The notes under the pieces are model-generated. The model had not been told where the DNA came from and did no database searches. It saw only the letters and a list, made by a program, of their open reading frames with translations. Source: Maribacter sp. (lineage in GTDB: Bacteria > Bacteroidota > Bacteroidia > Flavobacteriales > Flavobacteriaceae). From it: a stretch of DNA of 64,000 nt. Location of the stretch: assembly GCA_002749285.1 (NCBI GenBank), contig PDPR01000010.1, positions 1-64,000 on the forward strand. Reading direction: 5' to 3'. Positions 1-9,541 of the stretch are shown here, in pieces. The position numbers and the translations under genes are program-made. Each line of letters starts with the position of its first letter. Position 1 is the first letter of the stretch.

Positions 1-2157
1 GAAATTACAAGTGATTTAGTACCTTTTGAAAATGCCAATCCACCGGGAACAGGAGGAAAAAATTTACTTCTTGTAAGAAATGATATAAATGTAACGGTAA
101 CGGTAAACAAAACCTGCACCACTTTAAGCGACCCTCTTAACGGAGCTGTAAATGTACCCATAAACACAGGTTTAACCTGGAATGCTAACCAAGGAGCTTG
201 TGGATATAAATTAAACGTAGGGACAACTTCTGGAGGAACAGATATTGTAACCGATGAAGATGCGGGTAATGTTACTACCTATAATTTTGCAAGTAATCTT
301 CCCGCTAACACCGAAATATTTGTTACCATTACGCCTTATTTCTCTGATGGAAATCTAACTGGTTGTACTGAAGGAAGTTTTACAACGGGCACCACCCAAG
401 TCGCCCCAACGTGTACCAACGTTACCACGCCTACCAACGGAGCTACGGATGTAAGCATCAGCACCAATATTATTTGGGATGCTGTAGCCAATGCCGATGA
501 TTACCTGTTGACCATTGGAACATCATCTGTAGGAAACGACATTACAAGCACCACTGTTACAGGAACCACTTACGATATTCCTACCAATTTAGCTGAAAAC
601 ACCACCTATTACGTTTCGGTAATTCCACAAAATGTGGTAGGACAAGCCACAGGTTGTACTGAAATCAATTTTACTACCGAAACGATGGCCACTGCCCCAA
701 CGTGTACCAACGTTACCACGCCTACTAACGGAGCTACGGATGTAAGCATCAGCACCAATATTGGATGGGACATCGTTGCCAATGCTGATGATTACCTGTT
801 GACCATTGGAACATCATCTGGAGGAAACGACATTACAAGCACCACTGTTACAGGAACCACTTACGATATTCCTACCAATTTAGCTGAAAATACCGTTTAT
901 TACGTAACCGTAATTCCGCAAAACAGCACCGGACAGGCCACGGGCTGTACCGAAATCAGTTTTACTACCGAAACCCTTGCTACTGACCCAACGTGTACCA
1001 ACGTTACAAGTCCGGCTAACGGAGCTACGGATGTAAGCGTTAGCACCAATATTGGATGGGACATCATTGCCAATGCCGATGATTACCTATTGACCATTGG
1101 TATAACATCAGGAGGGAATGATATCGCAAACACCACCGTTACAGGAACCACTTACGATATTCCTACGGATTTAGCTGAAAATACCGTTTATTACGTAACC
1201 GTAATTCCGCAAAACAGCACCGGACAGGCCACGGGCTGTACCGAAATCAGTTTTACAACAGAAACGCTTTCTACTGCCCCAACGTGTACCAACGTTACAA
1301 GTCCGGCTAACGGAGCTACGGATGTAAGCGTTAGCACTAATATTGGATGGGACATCGTTGCCAATGCCGATGATTACCTGTTGACCATTGGTATAACATC
1401 CGGAGGAAACAATATTACAAACACTACTGTTACAGGAACTACTTACGATATTCCTACCGATTTAACCGAAAACACCACCTATTACGTTTCAGTAATTCCA
1501 CAAAATGCGGTAGGACAAGCCACAGGTTGTGCCGAAATCAGTTTTACTACCGAAACGATTGCAACCGTCCCAACGTGTACCAATGTTACCACGCCTACCA
1601 ACGGAGCTACGGATATAAGCATCTCCACCAATATTGTTTGGGATGCTGTAGCTAATGCTGATGATTATCTTCTAACCATTGGCACAACATCCGGAGCAAA
1701 CGACATCACAGACACCACCGTTACAGGAACAACCTACGATATTCCTACGGATTTGAACCAAAACACCACCTATTACGTTTCGGTAATTCCGCAAAACAGC
1801 ACCGGACAGGCCACGGGCTGTACCGAAATCAGCTTTACTACCAAAGAGCCTGTATTTTTTGTAGATGAAACCAAATATGGCTTTTCGCCAGATGGTGATG
1901 GTGTCAATGAAACTTGGAAAATCGTGGGAATCGAACAATATCCAAATAATACCGTTTCTATTTTTAATCGTTGGGGCGATTTGGTTTTTCAAGTCAATAA
2001 CTATGATAACATCAATAACGTTTTTAGAGGAAAAGCAAACAGATTAACGGGCTTAGGTGCAGATGAACTCCCGGAAGGTACTTATTTTTTCAACATAGCT
2101 ATTCAAGGAACACATAACCTAAGGAAAACAAAAGGGTTTCTTGTTTTAAAACGATAA
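1..2157 (+). CDS. Secreted repeat adhesin with T9SS C-terminal sorting domain (5' end outside window)
   Basis: The frame is open from the first base, so only the C-terminal 718 residues are present. They hold one divergent and five nearly identical Ig/fibronectin-III-like units of 97 residues. Each unit has a Cys near its start (PTCTN) and another near its end (TGCTE), which could pair as a disulfide. The last 95 or so residues contain SPDGDGVNETW, FNRWGDLVF and a final KGFLVLKR. This matches the gliding-motility-associated C-terminal domain (CHU_C, type B sorting signal) that directs secretion and surface attachment through the type IX system in Bacteroidota. The PorP/SprF gene begins 3 bases after the stop, the usual pairing for type B substrates. 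The ligand is unknown; an adhesive or surface role is inferred from architecture. Confidence 0.9.
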   Translation, partial: EITSDLVPFENANPPGTGGKNLLLVRNDINVTVTVNKTCTTLSDPLNGAVNVPINTGLTWNANQGACGYKLNVGTTSGGTDIVTDEDAGNVTTYNFASNLPANTEIFVTITPYFSDGNLTGCTEGSFTTGTTQVAPTCTNVTTPTNGATDVSISTNIIWDAVANADDYLLTIGTSSVGNDITSTTVTGTTYDIPTNLAENTTYYVSVIPQNVVGQATGCTEINFTTETMATAPTCTNVTTPTNGATDVSISTNIGWDIVANADDYLLTIGTSSGGNDITSTTVTGTTYDIPTNLAENTVYYVTVIPQNSTGQATGCTEISFTTETLATDPTCTNVTSPANGATDVSVSTNIGWDIIANADDYLLTIGITSGGNDIANTTVTGTTYDIPTDLAENTVYYVTVIPQNSTGQATGCTEISFTTETLSTAPTCTNVTSPANGATDVSVSTNIGWDIVANADDYLLTIGITSGGNNITNTTVTGTTYDIPTDLTENTTYYVSVIPQNAVGQATGCAEISFTTETIATVPTCTNVTTPTNGATDISISTNIVWDAVANADDYLLTIGTTSGANDITDTTVTGTTYDIPTDLNQNTTYYVSVIPQNSTGQATGCTEISFTTKEPVFFVDETKYGFSPDGDGVNETWKIVGIEQYPNNTVSIFNRWGDLVFQVNNYDNINNVFRGKANRLTGLGADELPEGTYFFNIAIQGTHNLRKTKGFLVLKR
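406..1860 (+). repeat. Five tandem 291-bp coding repeats
   Basis: The codons for Pro-Thr-Cys-Thr-Asn recur at 406, 697, 988, 1279 and 1570, a constant period of 291 bases (97 codons). Units differ by only scattered substitutions, and long stretches are identical at DNA level. The last unit runs into the sorting domain near 1848. A more divergent unit lies upstream at about 109-405. High DNA identity in a direct array favours copy-number change by recombination. Confidence 0.95.
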
Positions 2158-2160
2158 GCA

Positions 2161-3066
2161 ATGCGATATTTATATACGATCATTTTACTTTTCTCTATAA
2201 ACAGTCTTCTGTTCTCTCAACAAACGCCTGTTTTTTCAGAATATCATATAAATCCTTTTTTAATAAATTCGGCTTATGCAGGTTTAACACCAAAACAAAT
2301 CACATTAACACATAATGGAAATCTTGGAGGATTTGAAGGTGCACCTTCAACATCTGCATTAAGTTTTATTTCTGATGTTGGGTACAGTAATATTGGCTAC
2401 GGATTTGGGGTGACAAACGACCAAATAGGCGTTACAGAGAACACCAGTATTTACGGAGCCTTCTCTTATAAATTAGAATTTGACCATATAGAAAATAGAG
2501 CGGATTGGGAAATTTACGATATGAATGTCCTGTCCTTCGGTATAACAGCAGGCCTACAAATGTATCGTGACAATTTACAAGAATTGGGTATAGATGATGA
2601 TATTAATTTCGCTCAAAACATAAACATAACCATACCAACTATTGGAGCAGGAATTATGTACAATCGAGCCAATTTTTTTGTTGGTTTTTCATCACCAAAT
2701 TTAATAGGTACCGCTTTGGTCAAAGATGATTTTATTGAAATTACACCTCAATTTTATGGTTATTCAGGATTTCGGTTCTATACCAATCAATTTGAAGACC
2801 TGCTTATAAAACCGAGTATTTTAGTAAAATATCAAGAAGGGGCACCTTTACAAACCGACTTTAATATATCTGGTGTGTATAAAAATAGATTCGAGTTAGG
2901 GTTGGGTTACAGAACTACTTCGGCTTTTAGTGCCTTAGCAGGATTTTACCTCAATAAAAATTTTAGGCTGCTATACAATTTCAATTATTATACCAATGAT
3001 TTTGTATTGGGCAGTACGCATGGTATTGGGGCAAGCTATCGTTTTATGGATAAAAACAGGAGATAA
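2161..3066 (+). CDS. PorP/SprF family type IX secretion membrane protein
   Basis: This 301-residue protein has a signal peptide (cleavage near FSQQ, about residue 20). It continues with the family hallmark YHINPFLINSAYAGL and alternating beta strands ending in GASYRF, typical of the PorP/SprF outer-membrane beta-barrel family. Members are dedicated partners of type IX substrates with type B sorting domains and are thought to help attach them at the cell surface. The start lies 3 bases after the adhesin stop, so the two are almost certainly co-transcribed. An OmpA/TPR protein often completes this module; it is absent here, although a decayed fragment of such a gene lies at 19697-20041. Confidence 0.93.
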   Translation: MRYLYTIILLFSINSLLFSQQTPVFSEYHINPFLINSAYAGLTPKQITLTHNGNLGGFEGAPSTSALSFISDVGYSNIGYGFGVTNDQIGVTENTSIYGAFSYKLEFDHIENRADWEIYDMNVLSFGITAGLQMYRDNLQELGIDDDINFAQNINITIPTIGAGIMYNRANFFVGFSSPNLIGTALVKDDFIEITPQFYGYSGFRFYTNQFEDLLIKPSILVKYQEGAPLQTDFNISGVYKNRFELGLGYRTTSAFSALAGFYLNKNFRLLYNFNYYTNDFVLGSTHGIGASYRFMDKNRR

Positions 3067-3134
3067 GAAAATTTGATTCCACGTTACTTTACCTATATCC
3101 ATATATTTACTGGCCTTATGACAAATATAATCAT

Positions 3135-3426
3135 ATGAACCTATTGCGTTTTATGGAACAGTTTCCGGACGAGGATTCGTGCCGCTCGCATTTACGGGAG
3201 ACCCGGGGAGGGGAGGGCGTTGTCCGCAAGAAGTGTCGCTGTAAGAAACACTATTGTCCCAAGGCCAAACAGGGAAGCCTTCAGGTGCATATCGCTATGG
3301 GCAAGCAAAGCTAAATATCCCCAGCTTTGTTTAAATGGGCCCATCTATAAGCCCAATAGAAGGTACTTTGGGGAAAGGATTTCCGATAGACCAGTGATAG
3401 CTGGCATTACAGTCAATGGACACTAA
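3135..3426 (+). pseudogene. IS1595-family transposase relic with internal deletion
   Basis: From the ATG at 3135 the translation begins MNLLRFMEQFPDEDSCRSHL and continues to CKKHYCPKAK (about 3270). This resembles the N-terminal zinc-binding part of IS1595 (ISXO2-like) transposases; the frame stops at 3314. In another frame, about 3290-3426, lies YPQLCLNG followed by NRRYFGERISDRPVIAG, which resembles the extreme C-terminus of the same family. The DDE catalytic core that should lie between is missing. The copy is therefore an internally deleted, frameshifted relic. I found no convincing terminal inverted repeats in 3067-3582. The family assignment is from recognised motifs, not a search. Nothing else is seen in this 516-base gap. 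Confidence 0.75.
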
Positions 3427-3582
3427 ACGGATATACAAATCTTGTGATATTACAATTTAAAAACCCATTATCTTAATGATGTTGTAATTATCAGAATAAT
3501 TTATTAAAATTAACATAATATTTATAGGAGTTTTAACACATAATTACGAATTTAGTAATTGCTAAATCAAAACAATCATAAA

Positions 3583-6500
3583 ATGAGAACAAATCTAAAT
3601 GGAATCTTCACATTTTTATTAGCGTTCGTTGTGCACATGACGTTTGCGCAAGAAAAAATGATTTCCGGCGAAGTAAAAGACCCTAGTGGCCTGCCCTTAC
3701 CAGGAGTCAACATTTTAATCAAAAACACCACTCATGGTACCCAAACCGACTTTGATGGCAATTATACCATTAAAGCAAATGTGGGGCAAACCTTGATATT
3801 CACCTACCTTGGGTTTAAAGAGCATGCCCAAGTAGTTGGAGCATCAAGCACCATAAATGTTCAAATGGAGGAGGATACAGAAGCCCTTGATGAAGTTGTG
3901 GTAACGGCTTTAGGCATTAAGAGAAATCCAAGGTCACTAGGTTATTCTGTCAAATCTGTTGAGGCTACCTCAATTACGGAAAACTCGGAACCGGATTTAA
4001 TAAAATCACTTAATGGCAAAGTACCAGGGGTCAATGTAAATGTATCGACCGGTGTAGCTGGTGCCTCTAATAAAATAAGCATAAGGGGTACAACTTCTTT
4101 CCAAGGAGGAAACCAACCTCTCTTTGTTGTTGACGGAACCCCCTATAGCAACGATCAAATAACTACTTCTAGTCAAGTAACTGGTGGTGGTGGTTATGAA
4201 ACCGGCATTTCATCTTTAGACCCTAATGATATTGCGAACATAGAGGTTCTTAAGGGAGCGGTCGCCGCAGCACTTTACGGTTCCAGGGCAGTAAACGGGG
4301 TAATTGTCGTTACAACCAAGTCTGGAAAATCAGGTGGACTGTCAAACAAAAAAATGGAAGTATCAGTTAACACTGGTGTATATTTCGAAAAAATTGCCAA
4401 TCTTCCAGATTACCAGAATACTTATGGTAATGGCACCAATTTCAACTATAATAACGCAAACGGCTCATGGGGTGCAAGATTCGATTCCCAAGAAACCATC
4501 CCAACATGGCCAAATTTACTTAATGCGTTTCCTGATCAATTTGGAGCAACCGTGCCATATGTGGCACAACCAAATAATGTAAGTAACCTATTTAAAACAG
4601 GATTTGTGGCCGACAATTCAATTAATATTAGTTCTGCCAATGAAAATTCTAATTTCAACCTTACATTTTCTAATTTAGACCAACATGGGTATATCCCCTT
4701 TAACTCCTACAAAAGAACCAATATATCTGCCGGTGGTAATTTTAAATTAGAAAATGGTTTAAAAGTTGGAGCAAACATCAGCTATTCGGATAGTTATCAG
4801 GTCGGCCCATTCCTTGGGGAAAACCAATACTCTGGATCTGCTTCATCTTTTGCGAGAACATTGATTTTAGGTAGAACATGGGACTTAAGCCTGCCTTACG
4901 AGGATGCCAATGGTGCACCAGTAATTCCCAATGGTGGTTGGGATCACCCTCTTTGGTCTTGGGAACATAACCAAATTAGAACTGGAGTAAACAGGACTGT
5001 AGCCAACGTAAATTTCTCGTACGACTTTAACAAGCATATCAATGCAAGATATCAACTTGGTATCAACAAGTATGATTTAGCACGTACTGAAATAACCGAT
5101 AAAGGATCCAGGGCTGCTTCAGGAACAGGTCGGGTTGTAACCGACGATTATGGTAGCGAAGAAATTGAATCAACTTTTGTGTTAAGTTTCAATTATGATT
5201 TGACCAACGATTTAAGTATGAACTTTTTAGTTGGGAATAATGTTAACCAACGTTCAAGCCGGCGAGTAGGTTACACAGGCACCAATCTAATTGCAGATGA
5301 CATCTTTACCGTCAACAACACGGCTAATGTGGTATCCGATTATGATTTGACCGAAAGAAAAAGAATAGTTGGTATTTTTGGTGATTTAGGATTGTCATAT
5401 AAAGATTATTTATTCTTGAATGCTACGGCAAGGAACGATTGGTCTTCCACACTTCCTAAATCTGACAATAGCTTCCTATATCCTTCCATTTCTTCCTCTT
5501 TTATCTTTACAGAGGCCTTTGGAATATCGAATGATTTTCTTAGTTATGGTAAGATTAGAGGTGGCTGGGCCAATGTTAGTAGGGATGCCGACCCTTATCA
5601 AATCAATAAAATATTTACTGTTGGAACGGTTTATGCAGGACAACCATCAGTATATGTGCCTGCAACTCTTGGCAACCCCGCCTTAGGCCCTGAGAACACC
5701 GAAGAATTTGAAGCTGGTGTAGATTTAGAATTGTTTAACAAAAGAGCCATCATTGACTTTACTTGGTACAAAAAAACAACAACGGATCTTATTTCCAAAG
5801 TAAATGTTCCAACGTCTTCTGGCTATACTTCTTTATTGACCAATATCGGTGAAATGGAGAACAAGGGTATTGAGGTCGGATTGACATTGATTCCTGTAAG
5901 AACCGACAACTTCAAATGGTCTACATTCACATCTTTTACCAAAAACAAGAATGTGGTAAACAAATTGATTAAAGGACTTGATAGATTTCCCATTAATGTA
6001 AACGAAATAGCCTTTGTAGACGAAGGTCAACCTTACGGTGTATTTTATGGTTCTGCATTTGCTAGGGATGATGAAGGCAATTATCTGATTGAAGAAGGTG
6101 GAGGAGGTGTCCTACAAGCATTGGACAACCAGATTATAGGTGACCCGAATCCAGATTTCAAAGTAGGATTCACCAATACCTTTAAGTACAAAACACTTAG
6201 TCTACAAGCTCAAATTGATTGGAAAGAAGGTGGGGATATCTCATCAACAACCGTTGCTTCTCTTTTAGGAAGAGGTGTCACCAAAGACACTGAAGACCGC
6301 GAACGCACTTTTATCATACCAGGTGTTTACGGGAACCCTACTACTGGGGAAGCCATTCTAGACGATTCTGGAAATAAAATCCAAAATACCACTCAAATAA
6401 CAATGAACAACATGTATTTCTCTCCTACTACAAATAGTAATACCTTTGGTATAAACACTGTAGATGAAGGTAATATTTATGATGGTACTGTGTTCAGATT

Positions 6501-6738
6501 GAGAGAAATCTCATTAACTTATGACATCCCTAAAAAGTTTTTGGAAAAAACTTTCATTGGATCCATGACTTTTTCAATAGTTGGAAACAACTTATGGTTT
6601 TATGCTCCCAACATACCTAAGTATACCAATTTTGACCCAGATGTAAATGCATACGGCTCTGGCAACTTACAAGGCATAGAAGTCCAGTCTGCACCAAGTT
6701 CGAAAAGATATGGATTTAAACTGAACGTAAAATTCTAA
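3583..6738 (+). CDS. SusC/RagA-family TonB-linked outer membrane transporter
   Basis: The 1051-residue protein has a signal peptide (cleavage near TFAQE). A carboxypeptidase-regulatory-like domain follows (about residues 28-110, with SGEVKDPSGLPLPGVNI), then a TonB-box/plug segment (LDEVVVTALGIKRNPRSLGY; plug with YGSRAVNGVIVVTT), then a long beta-barrel ending KRYGFKLNVKF. This is the SusC architecture: a TonB-dependent channel that imports ligands captured by a SusD lipoprotein. I chose the ATG at 3583 because the hydrophobic signal follows directly; an in-frame TTG at 3559 is the alternative. It leads an operon with SusD (10 bases downstream) and a third lipoprotein. No glycoside hydrolase, sulfatase or regulator is adjacent, so the substrate cannot be inferred. 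Confidence 0.95.
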   Translation: MRTNLNGIFTFLLAFVVHMTFAQEKMISGEVKDPSGLPLPGVNILIKNTTHGTQTDFDGNYTIKANVGQTLIFTYLGFKEHAQVVGASSTINVQMEEDTEALDEVVVTALGIKRNPRSLGYSVKSVEATSITENSEPDLIKSLNGKVPGVNVNVSTGVAGASNKISIRGTTSFQGGNQPLFVVDGTPYSNDQITTSSQVTGGGGYETGISSLDPNDIANIEVLKGAVAAALYGSRAVNGVIVVTTKSGKSGGLSNKKMEVSVNTGVYFEKIANLPDYQNTYGNGTNFNYNNANGSWGARFDSQETIPTWPNLLNAFPDQFGATVPYVAQPNNVSNLFKTGFVADNSINISSANENSNFNLTFSNLDQHGYIPFNSYKRTNISAGGNFKLENGLKVGANISYSDSYQVGPFLGENQYSGSASSFARTLILGRTWDLSLPYEDANGAPVIPNGGWDHPLWSWEHNQIRTGVNRTVANVNFSYDFNKHINARYQLGINKYDLARTEITDKGSRAASGTGRVVTDDYGSEEIESTFVLSFNYDLTNDLSMNFLVGNNVNQRSSRRVGYTGTNLIADDIFTVNNTANVVSDYDLTERKRIVGIFGDLGLSYKDYLFLNATARNDWSSTLPKSDNSFLYPSISSSFIFTEAFGISNDFLSYGKIRGGWANVSRDADPYQINKIFTVGTVYAGQPSVYVPATLGNPALGPENTEEFEAGVDLELFNKRAIIDFTWYKKTTTDLISKVNVPTSSGYTSLLTNIGEMENKGIEVGLTLIPVRTDNFKWSTFTSFTKNKNVVNKLIKGLDRFPINVNEIAFVDEGQPYGVFYGSAFARDDEGNYLIEEGGGGVLQALDNQIIGDPNPDFKVGFTNTFKYKTLSLQAQIDWKEGGDISSTTVASLLGRGVTKDTEDRERTFIIPGVYGNPTTGEAILDDSGNKIQNTTQITMNNMYFSPTTNSNTFGINTVDEGNIYDGTVFRLREISLTYDIPKKFLEKTFIGSMTFSIVGNNLWFYAPNIPKYTNFDPDVNAYGSGNLQGIEVQSAPSSKRYGFKLNVKF

Positions 6739-6748
6739 TTAAAAAATT

Positions 6749-8449
6749 ATGGAAAATATATTTAAAATCAATCCAAAAAGCCGTACAATGTTAGCCCTAG
6801 CATTGGTGTCTTTACTGTTCTACAATTGTAGCGACTATTTAGATGTCAATACTGATCCGAACAACCCAACGGTCGCCCCTATTGATCAACTTTTGACGGA
6901 TACTCAGAGAAATTTCAATGCCGTAACAGAATTTAGGGTTTATATGGCCGAGGAGCTTTCTGCTTACGTACACCAATTCACATATCGTGAAGAGCAAGAC
7001 CAGTATGGCACAAAGCAAGACAATGGCGATATCCAAAACTCATGGGATGCAGCATATGCAGTAATCACAGAAGCTGATATCATAATTGAACAAGGTACCG
7101 CTGAAAATGAGATGATAATGGTTGGTATGGCCAAGGTCATTAAAGGATACACCGCAACCATAATTGCAGATGTTTGGGGAGATGCCCCTTATTCCGAAGC
7201 TTCAAAACTTGCTACAGGAATAGTAAGTCCAGTTTTTGACAATCAAACAGATATCTACGAGAATGCCCTTTCACTTATTGATGAAGGACTAGCCAACATT
7301 AATAGTGGCAAAGGATCAAACCCTGATACTCAAGATTTGTTTTATGATGGAAGTATTCCCCAATGGAATAAATTTGTTAACACTTTAAAACTAAAGTTAT
7401 ATAACGAAATCAGGCTATCATCTGTATTCGATGCAGGTAAACTTAATGCCTTAATTGCAGCAAATAATTTCATGGAGAGTAGCAGTGATGATTTTGAGTT
7501 TCCATATTCCACTACCCAGTCACCTGCTGAGGAAAGAAACCCTCTTTTTAGAGCATCATATTTAACCGGACAAACTTCACATTATGTGAGTCCATGGTTT
7601 TATGAGATTCTTAAAGGCTGGAACCCCACTATACACAATGGCATTGAAGACCCTAGGCTTCCTTATTATTTCTTTAATCAATTAACCCCTGGTCAATTAC
7701 CTCCAGATGTTGGAGACCCAGAAACAGGTGACCCAAAAGCTGATTATTGGGATAGCAGTACAGGATTTCACTCCATAAGGTTTGGTAGTATAGGCCCAAA
7801 TAGGGATTTCGGCAGCAGAGAGTCTTCCACCTATCCTGGAATATATCCTTGTGGAGGTAGATATGACGATGGTCTTGGTGGCAAGGCCAATGTTGATGCT
7901 GGAACCGGTGCGGCCCCTCATAGATTGCTAACCTTTCATGAATATTTGTTTATCAAAGCTGAATTAATTCAAGCCGGGGTAATTCCAGGGGATGCTAGGG
8001 CAACTTTAGAGGAAGCGATAACCGCAGCATTTAAAAAAATTGATGATGTTGTAGCAAATTCCGAAACTACACAAACAGTACCCACACTTACAGGAACTAC
8101 TGCTGTAGATGATTTTATCTCTGGTATTCTAGCCGAATTCGACGCTGCTTCAGATACTAAGAAAATGGAAATTATTATGACCCAAAAGTGGGTATCTACA
8201 TTTGGTGACCCATTTGACCAATACAACGATTACAGAAGAACTGGATTCCCCATTTTGGCAGATCCTCTTGGAACTTCTCCTGAATATCAATTAGACAATG
8301 GTGACGAATGGCCTTTAGTCGATAGTGAAACAACATTGACAAGACCTTATCAAGTTTCATTATTTTGGCCACAAGCCGAATTGAACGTTAATGAGAATGC
8401 ACCTGACCAAAAAGATGCAACATCATATAAAATATTTTGGGACAACTAA
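6749..8449 (+). CDS. SusD/RagB-family outer membrane lipoprotein
   Basis: This 566-residue protein has a lipoprotein signal with the lipidated Cys at residue 27 (LLFYNCSDYL). DVNTDPNNPT and APIDQLLTDTQRNF follow, characteristic of the SusD-like_2 subgroup (PF12771 type). A tetratricopeptide-like helical body is expected. SusD proteins sit as a lid over SusC and bind the ligand at the cell surface. The gene starts 10 bases after SusC and lies 16 bases before the next lipoprotein gene, so a three-gene operon is likely. This SusD subgroup is not tied to one substrate class, so sugar, peptide or another ligand is open. Confidence 0.94.
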   Translation: MENIFKINPKSRTMLALALVSLLFYNCSDYLDVNTDPNNPTVAPIDQLLTDTQRNFNAVTEFRVYMAEELSAYVHQFTYREEQDQYGTKQDNGDIQNSWDAAYAVITEADIIIEQGTAENEMIMVGMAKVIKGYTATIIADVWGDAPYSEASKLATGIVSPVFDNQTDIYENALSLIDEGLANINSGKGSNPDTQDLFYDGSIPQWNKFVNTLKLKLYNEIRLSSVFDAGKLNALIAANNFMESSSDDFEFPYSTTQSPAEERNPLFRASYLTGQTSHYVSPWFYEILKGWNPTIHNGIEDPRLPYYFFNQLTPGQLPPDVGDPETGDPKADYWDSSTGFHSIRFGSIGPNRDFGSRESSTYPGIYPCGGRYDDGLGGKANVDAGTGAAPHRLLTFHEYLFIKAELIQAGVIPGDARATLEEAITAAFKKIDDVVANSETTQTVPTLTGTTAVDDFISGILAEFDAASDTKKMEIIMTQKWVSTFGDPFDQYNDYRRTGFPILADPLGTSPEYQLDNGDEWPLVDSETTLTRPYQVSLFWPQAELNVNENAPDQKDATSYKIFWDN

Positions 8450-8465
8450 TTCATAAAAACATATC

Positions 8466-9356
8466 ATGAAAAATACATTTATATTAAGTCTCTTTTTAGT
8501 TCTATTCGCACTAAACACATCTTGTGATGATGACGGAGGCTCTTCTGTAATACCGACTAAGAATGGTGCCTTACCTGATTTTAAAGTCGTAGAAGGTAGT
8601 CCAGCATTTATTGACCTAGTCGCCTTAGATGAACTAACTTTAAACTTCACTGTAGGAGTAGGTGTTGGAACACCAACCTCTTTCGACTTAAAAGCATTCT
8701 ATATTACTGTTGACGGTGATTTGTATGGACCGGCAACTTTCGATACGGGAGTAACCTCATTTCCTAAGGAATATTCCATATCAGGACCTGAAATTATTAG
8801 CTCATTTTCGGAACTAACAAGTACCGCAGATGTTCAGGTTGGCGATAAATTGAAATTGTTTACATCTTATACATTAAAAGATGGCTCACAGATTGAAGTA
8901 CTTAATAGTAAAGCTGAACCCAATTATTATGCTGCCGATTTCAATCAAATTTCAGATTTTAAGATCAGTTTAGATTATATCGTCTCTTGTGCTTCTAATT
9001 TAGGAGGCAATTACAGGGTAGTAAGTAGTGGGACATCTACTGATGGAGGGCCAGTAAATAATCCCTTGGTCGATTTTGCCTATGACGTTGTTTTAACTGA
9101 TGAAGGCGGTGGCACATATTCAATTTCAGATGGAGTCGCAGGAGTTTATCAAGATTGGTACTGTGCACCTTATGGATACTGCTTTGAAACAGCAGGAACC
9201 ATGACCGATATATGTGGAAATCTTAGTGGCACATGGTCCGAAGCCTTTGGTTGTGAAATCAACCTTACAGGTACGGTAAATGCCGATGGCACACTTACCA
9301 TACATTGGGAAAATTGCTTTGGAGATTCTGCCGATGCGGTGTATACTCCACAGTAA
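8466..9356 (+). CDS. Uncharacterised surface lipoprotein of the SusCD operon
   Basis: The 296-residue protein has a lipoprotein signal with the acceptor Cys at residue 20, followed directly by three Asp. Acid-rich residues after the Cys are the known lipoprotein export signal type for surface display in Bacteroidota. The N-terminal half looks beta-rich. The C-terminal half, after about residue 176, holds several Cys (CASNLGGNYRV, WYCAPYGYCFETAG, TDICGNLSGTW, FGCEINLTG, ENCFGDS), suggesting a disulfide-stabilised beta domain. Its place after susD suggests a SusE/SusF-like accessory binding protein, but I recognise no family. A strong terminator follows at 9397. Confidence 0.85.
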   Translation: MKNTFILSLFLVLFALNTSCDDDGGSSVIPTKNGALPDFKVVEGSPAFIDLVALDELTLNFTVGVGVGTPTSFDLKAFYITVDGDLYGPATFDTGVTSFPKEYSISGPEIISSFSELTSTADVQVGDKLKLFTSYTLKDGSQIEVLNSKAEPNYYAADFNQISDFKISLDYIVSCASNLGGNYRVVSSGTSTDGGPVNNPLVDFAYDVVLTDEGGGTYSISDGVAGVYQDWYCAPYGYCFETAGTMTDICGNLSGTWSEAFGCEINLTGTVNADGTLTIHWENCFGDSADAVYTPQ

Positions 9357-9396
9357 ACCTTTCTAAACCCATTTCAGAAATGGGTTATAAATTTAA

Positions 9397-9432
9397 AGAA
9401 CCGTTAAAATTTAATTTTAACGGTTCTTTTTT
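9397..9432 (+). terminator. Rho-independent terminator of the SusCD operon
   Basis: A perfect 14-bp stem (9397-9410 with 9414-9427), a TTA loop and a run of T to 9432. A second hairpin precedes it (stem 9366-9374 with 9378-9386). Both fall between the lipoprotein stop and rlmB. Confidence 0.9.
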
Positions 9433-9541
9433 ACCCCGAAATTTAAACTTAACATACCTACAATAGCAATACCACTTATATTTTTGTGCACGCAATATCA
9501 AAACCAGTATTTATCTCTAACTTATTCTCTACCTTTACCCT

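Noticed and set aside
3220..3426. 68-codon TTG-start frame as a stand-alone gene
   Set aside because: Its end matches the C-terminus of IS1595 transposases in a different frame from the N-terminal part, so it is treated as part of a relic.
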